NCBI GenBank assembly: GCA_913020705.1
Contig: CAJWBY010000127.1
Coordinates: 1-14,161, forward strand
Direction of reading: 5' to 3'
From: an uncultured Colwellia sp.
GTDB lineage: Bacteria > Pseudomonadota > Gammaproteobacteria > Enterobacterales > Alteromonadaceae
DNA length: 14,161 bases
Numbering within the stretch: the stretch's first letter is position 1; each line of letters begins with the position of its first letter. Under the pieces are notes generated by a model. The model made no database searches. It saw only the letters and a list, made by a program, of their open reading frames with translations, and had not been told where the DNA came from. This document shows, one piece after another, positions 6,141-13,265 of this stretch. Both the position numbers and the translations under genes were made by a program.

Positions 6141-7025
6141 ATGATTTTTGAATCTTGGAAAGAAACAGGCCAGCACTTTCAATATAAGAATTACCCAATA
6201 TTTTATCAAGACTCAAAAGTAGGCGAAAAGGTATTATTATGTATTCATGGCTTTCCAACGGCATCTTGGGATTGGAAGAGTTTGTGGCCAGAACTTACAA
6301 AAGAGTTCCGTGTTGTTACGTTAGATATGATCGGCTTTGGACTTTCAGCTAAACCTAAAAATTACAATTATTCTATTTTAGATCAAGCTAACCTTTGCGA
6401 GTCATTTCTAAAACATCTAAATATTAGTTCGTTCCATATTTTAGCTCATGATTATGGGGATACTGTCGCACAAGAGCTATTGGCTCGACATGAAGAGCGA
6501 AAAGATAATCAAGCCAATGTGCTAGAAATTTTATCTATTTGTCTATTAAACGGAGGGCTATTCCCCGAAGTCCATACAGCTAGGCCGATACAAAAATTAC
6601 TTAACAGTCCCGTGGGCTACATAATAAGTCGGCTATTAAATGAGTCCTCTTTCAATAAAAGCTTTTCAGCTGTGTTTGGGAAAGAGACAAAACCGAATCC
6701 TGAAGAATTAAGCGAGTTTTGGCAACTTATTGATCATGAAAAAGGGCAATATATTTCCCATAAAATAATACGGTATATCAATGAGCGTAAACAATATCGT
6801 GAGCGTTGGGTAACGCCACTTCAACAAACATCTGTTCCTGTTCGTTTAATCAATGGCGTTGACGATCCAATTTCAGGAATACATATGGCCGAAAGATATA
6901 TGGAAATAATTCCAAATCCTGATGTTGTGCTTTTAGAAAATGTTGCACATTACCCACAGGTTGAAGCACCTGAAAGAGTATTTTCTGCATTTACAGAATT
7001 TCATAACGCTCAAAAGCTTAAGTAG
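6141..7025 (+). CDS. MEST-like alpha/beta hydrolase with aspartate nucleophile
   Basis: Soluble alpha/beta-hydrolase-fold protein. The oxyanion-hole loop is HGFPTASWDW (36-45). The nucleophile elbow is AHDYGD with Asp104 in place of the usual serine, as in haloalkane dehalogenases and epoxide hydrolases. The acid is probably in NGVDDP and the catalytic His in ENVAHYPQ near the C-terminus. Blocks such as HDYGDTVAQELL, LNGGLFPE, YINERKQYRERW and AHYPQ closely resemble the mammalian imprinted-gene product MEST/PEG1 as I remember it, more than they resemble ordinary bacterial dehalogenases. The 294 aa length fits and no signal peptide is seen. The ATG at 6141 is preferred because the ATG at 6122 meets a stop after three codons. 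It follows the transporter after 85 bp on the same strand. Substrate unknown. Confidence 0.88.
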   Translation: MIFESWKETGQHFQYKNYPIFYQDSKVGEKVLLCIHGFPTASWDWKSLWPELTKEFRVVTLDMIGFGLSAKPKNYNYSILDQANLCESFLKHLNISSFHILAHDYGDTVAQELLARHEERKDNQANVLEILSICLLNGGLFPEVHTARPIQKLLNSPVGYIISRLLNESSFNKSFSAVFGKETKPNPEELSEFWQLIDHEKGQYISHKIIRYINERKQYRERWVTPLQQTSVPVRLINGVDDPISGIHMAERYMEIIPNPDVVLLENVAHYPQVEAPERVFSAFTEFHNAQKLK

Positions 7026-7089
7026 TACCAAATCCATTAAGTTTCTGCTCACACAGATCTGAGTAGGAAGTAACTTATTGGAATTAGTA
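7026..7089. repeat. Imperfect inverted-repeat intergenic element
   Basis: The 17-base arms TACCAAATCCATTAAGT (7026-7042) and ACTTATTGGAATTAGTA (7073-7089) match at 14 of 17 positions when one is reverse-complemented. The inner sequence has further partial pairing (GCTCA around 7047 with TGAGT around 7060). It starts directly after the hydrolase stop and lies before the converging nasA end. Its form suggests a REP- or MITE-like hairpin repeat and a possible two-way transcript end. Copy number cannot be seen from one window. Confidence 0.5.
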
Positions 7090-7112
7090 TAATGAACGTT
7101 ATAGGCTGTTTA

Positions 7113-9830
7113 CTAGCTGAATAATGCTTTCAACTCAGGAATACATGAACCGCAATTAGTTCCGCATTTCAGTGTGTTACCTAAGCTTCCCACCGATTTA
7201 CACTGCCCTGATTTAATCGCTTCTTTTATGGTTTTTTCACCAATTTGAAAGCACGAACAAATTATAGCGCCCACATCGTTTTTACCGTCACTATCAAGAC
7301 CTGACATAAGCTTAAAGCGAGTTTTAACATCATGTGTTTTATTTAACTGTTCTTCAATAAAACGGGTATTAAATGTTAGCGCTAAATTGGTACTCGCCGC
7401 AAAAAAACAATGCAAAGTATTATCAATAAAACCCGCGATGCGTAATACGCTTTGCTGATCGTCTTTTAATACTAACCAATCATCAATTTGCGGGTATAAA
7501 TTCGCTAATAAGGTTTCATCATCATCTAATTTCATCTGGTCAGATAATAAATATTTATGACCTTGATCAAGCTGAATTTTACTCCAATAAGGAGTTGGGC
7601 ATGTAACAGCTTTCGAAGAAATTAAGTAGCCAGACCAAACTGAATTAAACGGTTTAATATTAACGGGACAGTGCTTAAACTCAGGCTGTCCACAAATAGA
7701 GTCAGTAATTGGGTTCACAAGTGCAGAAGCGCGCGCAGAGGCTGAAAAATTGTCATTCCAATGAATAGGTACAAATATTTCACCGCTACGTTGTTCGTAA
7801 GTAATGTTCACTCGGCCAATAAATTCAGCGCCTAAATTGGAAAGTACAGCGAGTTGCTTGTCTTCTAATTTAAAACGTATTGCGTCTTCAGGGGTTACTG
7901 CAATAGTAGGCTCGTCAGAATGTGTCATTAATTTAGCGACACGACCCGTTCGAGTCATGGTATGCCATTGGTCACGAATTCGACCCGAGTTCATCACTAC
8001 TTGATTGTTATCAGGTAATATTCGGGGGAATTCTGCAATAATCGGAATGAAGTTAGCTTTTTGATTTTTGGTGGCAAAAACACCATCCGTAAATATGCGT
8101 TTTACTCCGTTTGGATTCGCCGTATTAATTGGCCATTTTGTCGGTATAAAATTTTCATAATCTGTTTGAGAAATATTCGCTAAGGCTGAAATATCGAAAA
8201 CACGATAAATATCATTTTCACCTTTTTTGTCAGCGTAAGGGTGACTGTTTTCAAAACCAGATAACGCGGCATGCTCTCTGAATATATCAACCGGATGTTG
8301 ATAATCAAAAGCTTCTTTAAAACCTAATGCATGTGCGACGTCTGTAATAATTTGCCAATCATTCTTCGCTTCACCGGGGGCTTTAATCATACTTTTATGT
8401 ACAGAAATGGTACGGTCTGAATTAGTGACAGCACCTTGTTTCTCGCCCCATGTACTTGCGGGTAAAACAACATCTGCATAACTTAGCGTGTCGGTATTTT
8501 CATAACATTCACTCACGACAACCATAGGGCATTTTTCTAATGCACGTTTAACAAGATTGGCATTTGGCATACTTACTACAGGATTCGTTGCCATGATCCA
8601 AATGGCTTTAATCTTGCCTGACTCAACCGCGTCAAACATATCTACTGCTTTTAGGCCTTGTTTAGTAGCAATATTAGGGGCTTGCCAAAAACGTTTAACG
8701 AGTGCTATTTCATTGGCGTCTTCAAAATGTAAATGCGCGGCAAGTTGAGTTGATAACCCCCCTACTTCACGCCCGCCCATAGCATTGGGTTGTCCGGTAA
8801 TTGAAAAGGCACCTGCGCCTTCTCGGCCTATTTTTCCTGTTGCTAAATGACAATTAATAATCGCATTGCCTTTATCAACACCTGTTGATGATTGATTAAT
8901 ACCTTGCGAGAAGAAAGTGATAACCTTGTCAGTTTCAGCAAATATTTGGTAACTCTCAAGTAATAATGAAAGCTCAATATCACAAGCAGTTGCTACGGCT
9001 GCAATGTCAGCAAACTGACTTTGTGCCGTTTGTAGTGTTTGGTCGAACCCTTGACAATGTTTGGCGATGTAGTCGTTATCGAGCTTACCTTGCTCGGCTA
9101 AATACATTAATAAACCGTTATAAAAATAAGCATCACTGCCGGGTTTTATCGCTAAATATAAATCAGCATCTTTAGCTGAGGCGGTTTTTCGTGGGTCTAT
9201 AACGACTATTTTCCGTGTTGGATTTTCTTCTCGTGCTTTAATCATACGCTGATAAACAATAGGATGTGCGTATGCTGGATTAGCACCAATAATAAAAATA
9301 GCATCGGCTGATTCTAAATCTTCATAACAACCTGCAACAACATCCTCTCCAAAGGCACGTTTGTGCGCAGTGCTTGCAGATGCCATACATAAACGAGAGT
9401 TTGTATCAACGTTACCTGAGCCAATAAAACCCTTCATCAGTTTATTCGCGACATAATAATCTTCAGTAAGTAGTTGACCAGATAAATAAAACGCCACCGA
9501 ATCAGGACCATATTTCTCGATGGTTTCCTGAAAGTGTTTAGCAACTGTTGATGTTGCTTCATCCCAACTTACGTTTTCACCATGAACACGCGGTTTTAAA
9601 ATACGGTTTTGATGGCCTTGCGTTTCATGGAGTGAAGATCCTTTAACGCACAAGCGCCCTAAATTAGCAGGATGCTCTACATTACCTTTCACAGTTATGA
9701 TTTTGTCGTTTTCAACGGTAGCTTCAATGCCACAGCCAACACCACAATATGGGCAATTTGTTTTATAATTTACTTGTTTGCTTGCTGAAGCGGGAAATTG
9801 TTTATCGGTAAAAATAATATCTTGGGTCAT
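7113..9830 (-). CDS. nasA: Assimilatory nitrate reductase catalytic subunit
   Basis: Cytoplasmic molybdopterin-guanine-dinucleotide enzyme reducing nitrate to nitrite for nitrogen assimilation. Domains in order: N-terminal [4Fe-4S] motif with C26, C29, C33 and C61 (CPYCGVGC then GRLCVKG); molybdopterin oxidoreductase body with the likely Mo ligand Cys148 in NSRLCMAS; dinucleotide-binding domain about residues 590-720 (MNSGRIRDQWHTMTRTGR); and a C-terminal BFD-like [2Fe-2S] domain with C858, C860, C893 and C896. There is no Tat signal, which separates it from periplasmic NapA. The 905 aa length fits NasA-type enzymes with the BFD extension. GAGAA lies 7 bases before the ATG. It follows the FAD-protein gene after 112 bp on the same strand and is probably co-transcribed from the sigma-54 promoter upstream of that gene. 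Electrons probably come from that FAD protein. Confidence 0.96.
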   Translation of the reverse strand: MTQDIIFTDKQFPASASKQVNYKTNCPYCGVGCGIEATVENDKIITVKGNVEHPANLGRLCVKGSSLHETQGHQNRILKPRVHGENVSWDEATSTVAKHFQETIEKYGPDSVAFYLSGQLLTEDYYVANKLMKGFIGSGNVDTNSRLCMASASTAHKRAFGEDVVAGCYEDLESADAIFIIGANPAYAHPIVYQRMIKAREENPTRKIVVIDPRKTASAKDADLYLAIKPGSDAYFYNGLLMYLAEQGKLDNDYIAKHCQGFDQTLQTAQSQFADIAAVATACDIELSLLLESYQIFAETDKVITFFSQGINQSSTGVDKGNAIINCHLATGKIGREGAGAFSITGQPNAMGGREVGGLSTQLAAHLHFEDANEIALVKRFWQAPNIATKQGLKAVDMFDAVESGKIKAIWIMATNPVVSMPNANLVKRALEKCPMVVVSECYENTDTLSYADVVLPASTWGEKQGAVTNSDRTISVHKSMIKAPGEAKNDWQIITDVAHALGFKEAFDYQHPVDIFREHAALSGFENSHPYADKKGENDIYRVFDISALANISQTDYENFIPTKWPINTANPNGVKRIFTDGVFATKNQKANFIPIIAEFPRILPDNNQVVMNSGRIRDQWHTMTRTGRVAKLMTHSDEPTIAVTPEDAIRFKLEDKQLAVLSNLGAEFIGRVNITYEQRSGEIFVPIHWNDNFSASARASALVNPITDSICGQPEFKHCPVNIKPFNSVWSGYLISSKAVTCPTPYWSKIQLDQGHKYLLSDQMKLDDDETLLANLYPQIDDWLVLKDDQQSVLRIAGFIDNTLHCFFAASTNLALTFNTRFIEEQLNKTHDVKTRFKLMSGLDSDGKNDVGAIICSCFQIGEKTIKEAIKSGQCKSVGSLGNTLKCGTNCGSCIPELKALFS

Positions 9831-9942
9831 GGAATTCTCAAACGTTTACTGACGATAACAAGCATTTAACATACGATTGCTATCAATAGTTAATGGCTCG
9901 TTGATAAAGCTTTAAAGCTATTTGAACAAGGAAAAGTCAACG

Positions 9943-11286
9943 TTAAGCTGCATTTACTTGTTGTTCATTTTCTAAGGTAGTTATAAATTCATCGCCAATT
10001 AATAACTCAGGCATCATATAATTCACGGCAGTTTGTTGTTGCATCAACTCAAAGTAAGCCATACCAGAGCTAACATCACCAAATAAAACAACACCGCTTA
10101 TTTTCCCGTTCTTAGTAATGATTTTGCGATAGATAAGTGCTTTTTTATCTAACAAGGTAAAACATTGACTACCTTCTGAAGCTTCAACATCGCCAGCTGA
10201 AAATAGTTGCACGCCTGAAACTTTCAATTTTGTTGGTACGGGCGCGTTTTGAAATGGTTTTTTCACGTTATTACATAATCGTTCAGCAAGCGTAATGCAT
10301 TGGCTCCAAATAGGATCAACCAAACCAAAAGTGGCGCGGTTATGTTCACAGCACTCACCTAACGCGCTTATTGAAGCATCGCTAGTTTGCATATAATCGT
10401 TGACTAAAATAGCGCGTTCAACATCAATACTAGCTGTTTCTGCTAATTCTTTGTTTGGGGTAATACCTGTTGCGATAACAGCCATTTGGGCGCTAATAAA
10501 TTCACCACTCGTTAATGTAACACCTGATAATATTTTTTGATTTCCTGCTAGGTTACACTCAACGATGTGCTCAAAAGAGGCCACTTCATGACCTAAAGCA
10601 AAGGTAATGTTTTTTTGCTCCATAATGCTTTGCAACATATTGCCTGAGACTTTATCAAGCTGTCGGTTCAGCAACCATTTATTGCGGTGAATTAAGGTTA
10701 CATCAACACCGCTAATGGCTAATCCATAAGCCGCTTCTAAACCTAATAGGCCACCACCAATAACAATGGCTTGTTTTGAGCCTACATTTTCTTGGTTGGC
10801 AAAGGCTTGAATTTTTTGTGTGTCTGCGATATCACGAAAGTTGAATATACCTTCAATATCTTGGTTTTTAGCGGGTATTGTTGCTGTACGAGAACCTGTA
10901 GCGATGATGAGTTCGTCGTAATTAATATGGTCCAACGAGGCTAATTCAACAACCTTTGTCTCTTTGTTTATGTGAGTAACTAAGCTACCGCTGAGGAAGT
11001 TAATATCGTGCTCTTTGTACCATGCTGGTGGTTTTTGCATAATGCTGTCAATTGTTGCATCACCCGCTAAAACAGCTGATAACATAATACGATTGTAACT
11101 ACCGAAGTGCTCTTTACCGATAACAGTAATTTGATACTTGTTTGGTGTGCGCTTAATAATTTCATCTAACAGTCGGCCTGTCGCCATTCCATTACCTATG
11201 ATCACCAATGATGGCTTGATCTGAGAAACCGATTCAAAATACGGTTCTGTTAACATGCCTTCTGCTGGACTTAAGGGATTAGTCAT
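9943..11286 (-). CDS. FAD/NAD(P)H-dependent oxidoreductase, NirB-N-terminal-like electron-transfer partner of NasA
   Basis: Pyridine-nucleotide-disulfide-oxidoreductase-type flavoprotein that probably moves electrons from NAD(P)H to nitrate reductase, the job of NasC in Klebsiella and NasB in Bacillus. Numbered from the ATG at 11286 (447 aa): FAD motif IIGNGMATG (29-37), ATGS (129-132), NAD(P)H-binding IGGGLLGLE (176-184), second ATG (272-274), and a C-terminal region resembling the flavin part of NirB (VSGVQLFSAGD, VLFGDVSSGMAYFELM). The [2Fe-2S] BFD domain that Klebsiella NasC carries is absent; it is present at the end of NasA instead. No siroheme domain is present, so this is not a complete nitrite reductase. 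The frame extends to a GTG at 11343, but the ATG at 11286 leaves a leader (about 76 bases) like that of narK. First gene of the leftward operon. Confidence 0.9.
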   Translation of the reverse strand: MTNPLSPAEGMLTEPYFESVSQIKPSLVIIGNGMATGRLLDEIIKRTPNKYQITVIGKEHFGSYNRIMLSAVLAGDATIDSIMQKPPAWYKEHDINFLSGSLVTHINKETKVVELASLDHINYDELIIATGSRTATIPAKNQDIEGIFNFRDIADTQKIQAFANQENVGSKQAIVIGGGLLGLEAAYGLAISGVDVTLIHRNKWLLNRQLDKVSGNMLQSIMEQKNITFALGHEVASFEHIVECNLAGNQKILSGVTLTSGEFISAQMAVIATGITPNKELAETASIDVERAILVNDYMQTSDASISALGECCEHNRATFGLVDPIWSQCITLAERLCNNVKKPFQNAPVPTKLKVSGVQLFSAGDVEASEGSQCFTLLDKKALIYRKIITKNGKISGVVLFGDVSSGMAYFELMQQQTAVNYMMPELLIGDEFITTLENEQQVNAA

Positions 11287-11372
11287 TATACTGCTCACGT
11301 CTGTGATAAATATGTTATTTACGCATGTGAGCGTGTTACCCACATCAAAAATTAACCTTATATCTGACTAAG

Positions 11373-11388
11373 AGCATGTAACGTGCCA
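11373..11388 (-). promoter_or_regulatory. Sigma-54 (-24/-12) promoter of the FAD-protein/nasA arm
   Basis: On the minus strand TGGCACGTTACATGCT has a perfect -24 element (TGGCACG) and a near-consensus -12 element (ATGCT for TTGCW), with exactly 10 bases between GG and GC as sigma-54 requires. Transcription would start near 11362, about 76 bases before the ATG at 11286. Confidence 0.8.
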
Positions 11389-11493
11389 TGTACTTTTCAT
11401 ACAAAAACAAAAATTTATCTAATTGTAAATAAAGGAATTAATTTAATAACCTATCAAAATTTGAAAGTGTAGTACTTGTTTTAGATGAATAAT

Positions 11494-11510
11494 TGCACTG
11501 ATGTGGTGCT
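11494..11510. promoter_or_regulatory. NtrC-binding site A
   Basis: TGCACTGATGTGGTGCT fits the NtrC palindrome TGCACY-N5-GGTGCA at 11 of 12 defined positions. Its centre is about 140 bases upstream of the predicted leftward start and about 213 upstream of the rightward one, normal distances for a sigma-54 enhancer. Confidence 0.72.
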
Positions 11511-11576
11511 TTGTTGAATCGTTGTGTTCATAAAATGGTGAATAAATCATTCTGTTATTATTTATTCTTTTTCGTC

Positions 11577-11593
11577 TGCACCCAATCTGTGCG
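11577..11593. promoter_or_regulatory. NtrC-binding site B, one strong and one weaker half
   Basis: TGCACCCAATCTGTGCG has a perfect left half (TGCACC) and a 4-of-6 right half (TGTGCG for GGTGCA), 83 bases from site A (about eight helical turns, so likely on the same face). Its centre is about 130 bases upstream of the rightward start and 223 from the leftward one, mirroring site A. NtrC acts as an oligomer, and paired strong and weak sites are usual. Confidence 0.5.
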
Positions 11594-11688
11594 TAATAGT
11601 CCCTGTGTTGTGCACGAAAATATCCCCTTCAACTATCGAAAAACAAATAATACCATTAAAAACAAAGAGATAATTAACTTCACGATAA

Positions 11689-11704
11689 TGGCATTACATT
11701 TGCT
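11689..11704 (+). promoter_or_regulatory. Sigma-54 (-24/-12) promoter of the narK arm
   Basis: TGGCATTACATTTGCT has TGGCA at -24 and a perfect TTGCT at -12, with exactly 10 bases between GG and GC. Transcription would start near 11715, about 72 bases before the narK ATG. Confidence 0.78.
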
Positions 11705-11731
11705 CTAAGCAACTTAATCGAATTATTCATA

Positions 11732-11757
11732 TTAACTAAGCAGTGTCGCTTACTTAA
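11732..11757 (+). other. Hairpin in the narK 5' leader
   Basis: TTAACTAAGC (11732-11741) pairs with GCTTACTTAA (11748-11757) at 9 of 10 positions, closing a six-base loop AGTGTC. It lies inside the predicted leader, 30 bases before the ATG, leaving the ribosome binding site AGGAA (11775-11779) free. The loop has A at position 1 and G at position 4, as described for hairpins bound by ANTAR antiterminators such as NasR. No second hairpin or intrinsic terminator is seen, so it could equally be a simple RNA-stabilising structure. Confidence 0.45.
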
Positions 11758-11786
11758 TAGAAAACAAAGAATTTAGGAATTGTTGT

Positions 11787-13259
11787 ATGAGCGGTCAAGA
11801 AAATCTCAATATATTTTCATTTAAAGGCAAGATGAAAGCCTTACATATGAGTTGGATAGCATTTTTTATCACCTTTGCTGTTTGGTTTAACTTTGCTCCC
11901 TTGGTGTCAGTGATTGCAGACTCATTAGGGCTAACTAAAGCTGAAATAAAAACATTAATGCTATTAAACGTCGCATTGACAATACCGGCGCGCGTTATCA
12001 TTGGTATGCTCACCGATAAGTATGGTCCTAGATTAACATTCGCCGTATTACTTGCTGTATGTAGTATTCCTTGTTTTATGTTTGCTTTGGCTGACACCTT
12101 TGAACAAGCTGCGATATCTCGCTTCTTAATCGGTTTTATCGGTGCCGGTTTTGTTATTGGTATTCGTATGGTATCTGAATGGTTCCCTGCTAACGAATTA
12201 GGTACTGCTGAAGGTATTTATGGTGGTTGGGGTAATTTTGGTTCTGCTGCTGCTGCCATGTCATTACCTACACTTGCTTTAGCCTTTGGTGGCGAAGACG
12301 GTTGGAGATATGCGGTTGCTTTTACCGGCGCATTAAGTTTAATTTTCAGTGTTATTTGGTATAAAAACGTAACCGACACACCTAAGGGTTCAACTTATTT
12401 CAAACCTAAACAAACAGGTGCAATGGAAGTAACTTCCACAGGCGATTTTTTCTTATTACTCATTATGAAAATACCAATGTATGGTGCTTTAGCGCTGTTA
12501 ACATGGAAACTATCACCTTCAGGCGTTAGTCTATTAACAGAGCAAAGTGCACTTATTGCTTATGTTAGCTTAGTGGTTTTATTTGCTCTTGAATTAAAAC
12601 AAACCATTAAAGTAAACGGTCACTTGTTTTCAAAACCTGTTGAAGAGATTCATCGTTATAAGTTTAGACAAGTAGCGGTATTAAATGTGCTTTACTTTGC
12701 GACTTTTGGTTCAGAATTAGCGGTTGTTTCAATGTTACCTTTATTCTTCGCTGAAACGTTCGAATTAAGCATGGTTTACGCAGCGATGTTAGCGTCGACT
12801 TATGCATTTATGAACTTAATGTCTCGCCCTGGTGGCGGTTGGTTATCAGACAAATTTGGCCGTAAAAAAACCTTATTAATTTTAACTGCGGGTTTAGCCG
12901 CTGGTTATTTTGCGATGTCAGAAATTACAGGAGAATGGCCGTTAGCCTTAGCTGTAGTCACAGCCATGGCTTGTTCATTCTTCGTGCAAGCAGGTGAAGG
13001 TGCAGTATTTGCAGCAGTGCCATTAATTAAACGCCGTTTAACCGGACAAATTGCTGGTATGACGGGAGCTTACGGTAATGTGGGTGCAGTTGTTTATTTA
13101 ACTGTATTAACCATGGTTGATTATTCAACATTCTTTATGGTGATTGCCGCGACCGCTGTGGTAGGCTTTATAACATTACTCTTTATGGAAGAGCCAAAAG
13201 GCACAATGACAGAAGTACGTGAAGATGGCACGGTAGAATTAATTCAAGTTGGCCATTAA
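11787..13259 (+). CDS. narK: Nitrate/nitrite MFS transporter, NarK/NasA-permease family
   Basis: Inner-membrane transporter of the nitrate/nitrite porter family in the major facilitator superfamily, bringing nitrate in for assimilation. It has about 12 hydrophobic segments in 490 aa. Both nitrate signatures are present: [12 protein letters not shown] (146-157) and [12 protein letters not shown] (427-438). The substrate-binding arginines are probably Arg69 ([18 protein letters not shown]) and Arg347 ([17 protein letters not shown]); the latter two stretches are also the MFS loop motifs. A long cytoplasmic stretch (about 195-220) joins the two halves. AGGAA sits 7 bases before the ATG. It is expressed from the predicted sigma-54 promoter upstream and followed after 6 bp by the phosphatase gene, so the two are co-transcribed. 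NarK1-like (proton symport) versus NarK2-like (antiport) type cannot be settled here. Confidence 0.96.
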   Translation: MSGQENLNIFSFKGKMKALHMSWIAFFITFAVWFNFAPLVSVIADSLGLTKAEIKTLMLLNVALTIPARVIIGMLTDKYGPRLTFAVLLAVCSIPCFMFALADTFEQAAISRFLIGFIGAGFVIGIRMVSEWFPANELGTAEGIYGGWGNFGSAAAAMSLPTLALAFGGEDGWRYAVAFTGALSLIFSVIWYKNVTDTPKGSTYFKPKQTGAMEVTSTGDFFLLLIMKIPMYGALALLTWKLSPSGVSLLTEQSALIAYVSLVVLFALELKQTIKVNGHLFSKPVEEIHRYKFRQVAVLNVLYFATFGSELAVVSMLPLFFAETFELSMVYAAMLASTYAFMNLMSRPGGGWLSDKFGRKKTLLILTAGLAAGYFAMSEITGEWPLALAVVTAMACSFFVQAGEGAVFAAVPLIKRRLTGQIAGMTGAYGNVGAVVYLTVLTMVDYSTFFMVIAATAVVGFITLLFMEEPKGTMTEVREDGTVELIQVGH

Positions 13260-13265
13260 GTTAAC

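Larger units (their letters stand above)
11287..11786. other. Divergent regulatory region of the nitrate-assimilation locus
   Basis: About 500 bases without a credible gene, between the leftward FAD-protein/nasA arm and the rightward narK arm. It holds two outward-facing sigma-54 promoters, two NtrC-like palindromes between them and a hairpin in the narK leader, each listed separately. The leader of the leftward arm also has an inverted repeat (GCTCAC near 11292 with GTGAGC near 11326) enclosing a small perfect stem (TAAATA-ACA-TATTTA on the minus strand). A 65-codon TTG-started frame at 11511-11708 overlaps the regulatory sites and has no family features. Confidence 0.75.

Noticed and set aside
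9908..9919. 12-base palindrome AGCTTTAAAGCT between the FAD-protein and nasA genes
   Set aside because: It is short and AT-rich, has no U-run and no matching half-sites nearby; too weak to call an operator or terminator.
11287..11343. Longer GTG start at 11343 for the FAD protein
   Set aside because: It would add 19 residues with no family resemblance and leave a leader of only about 19 bases after the predicted sigma-54 start; the ATG at 11286 fits better, though its ribosome binding site is weak.
11511..11708. 65-codon frame (TTG start) between the divergent nitrate genes
   Set aside because: It has no ribosome binding site or family features, its composition looks non-coding, and it runs across NtrC site B and the narK sigma-54 promoter.
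11795..12097. 100-codon minus-strand frame inside the start of narK
   Set aside because: It is antisense to a clear NarK coding region and has no start signal or family match.
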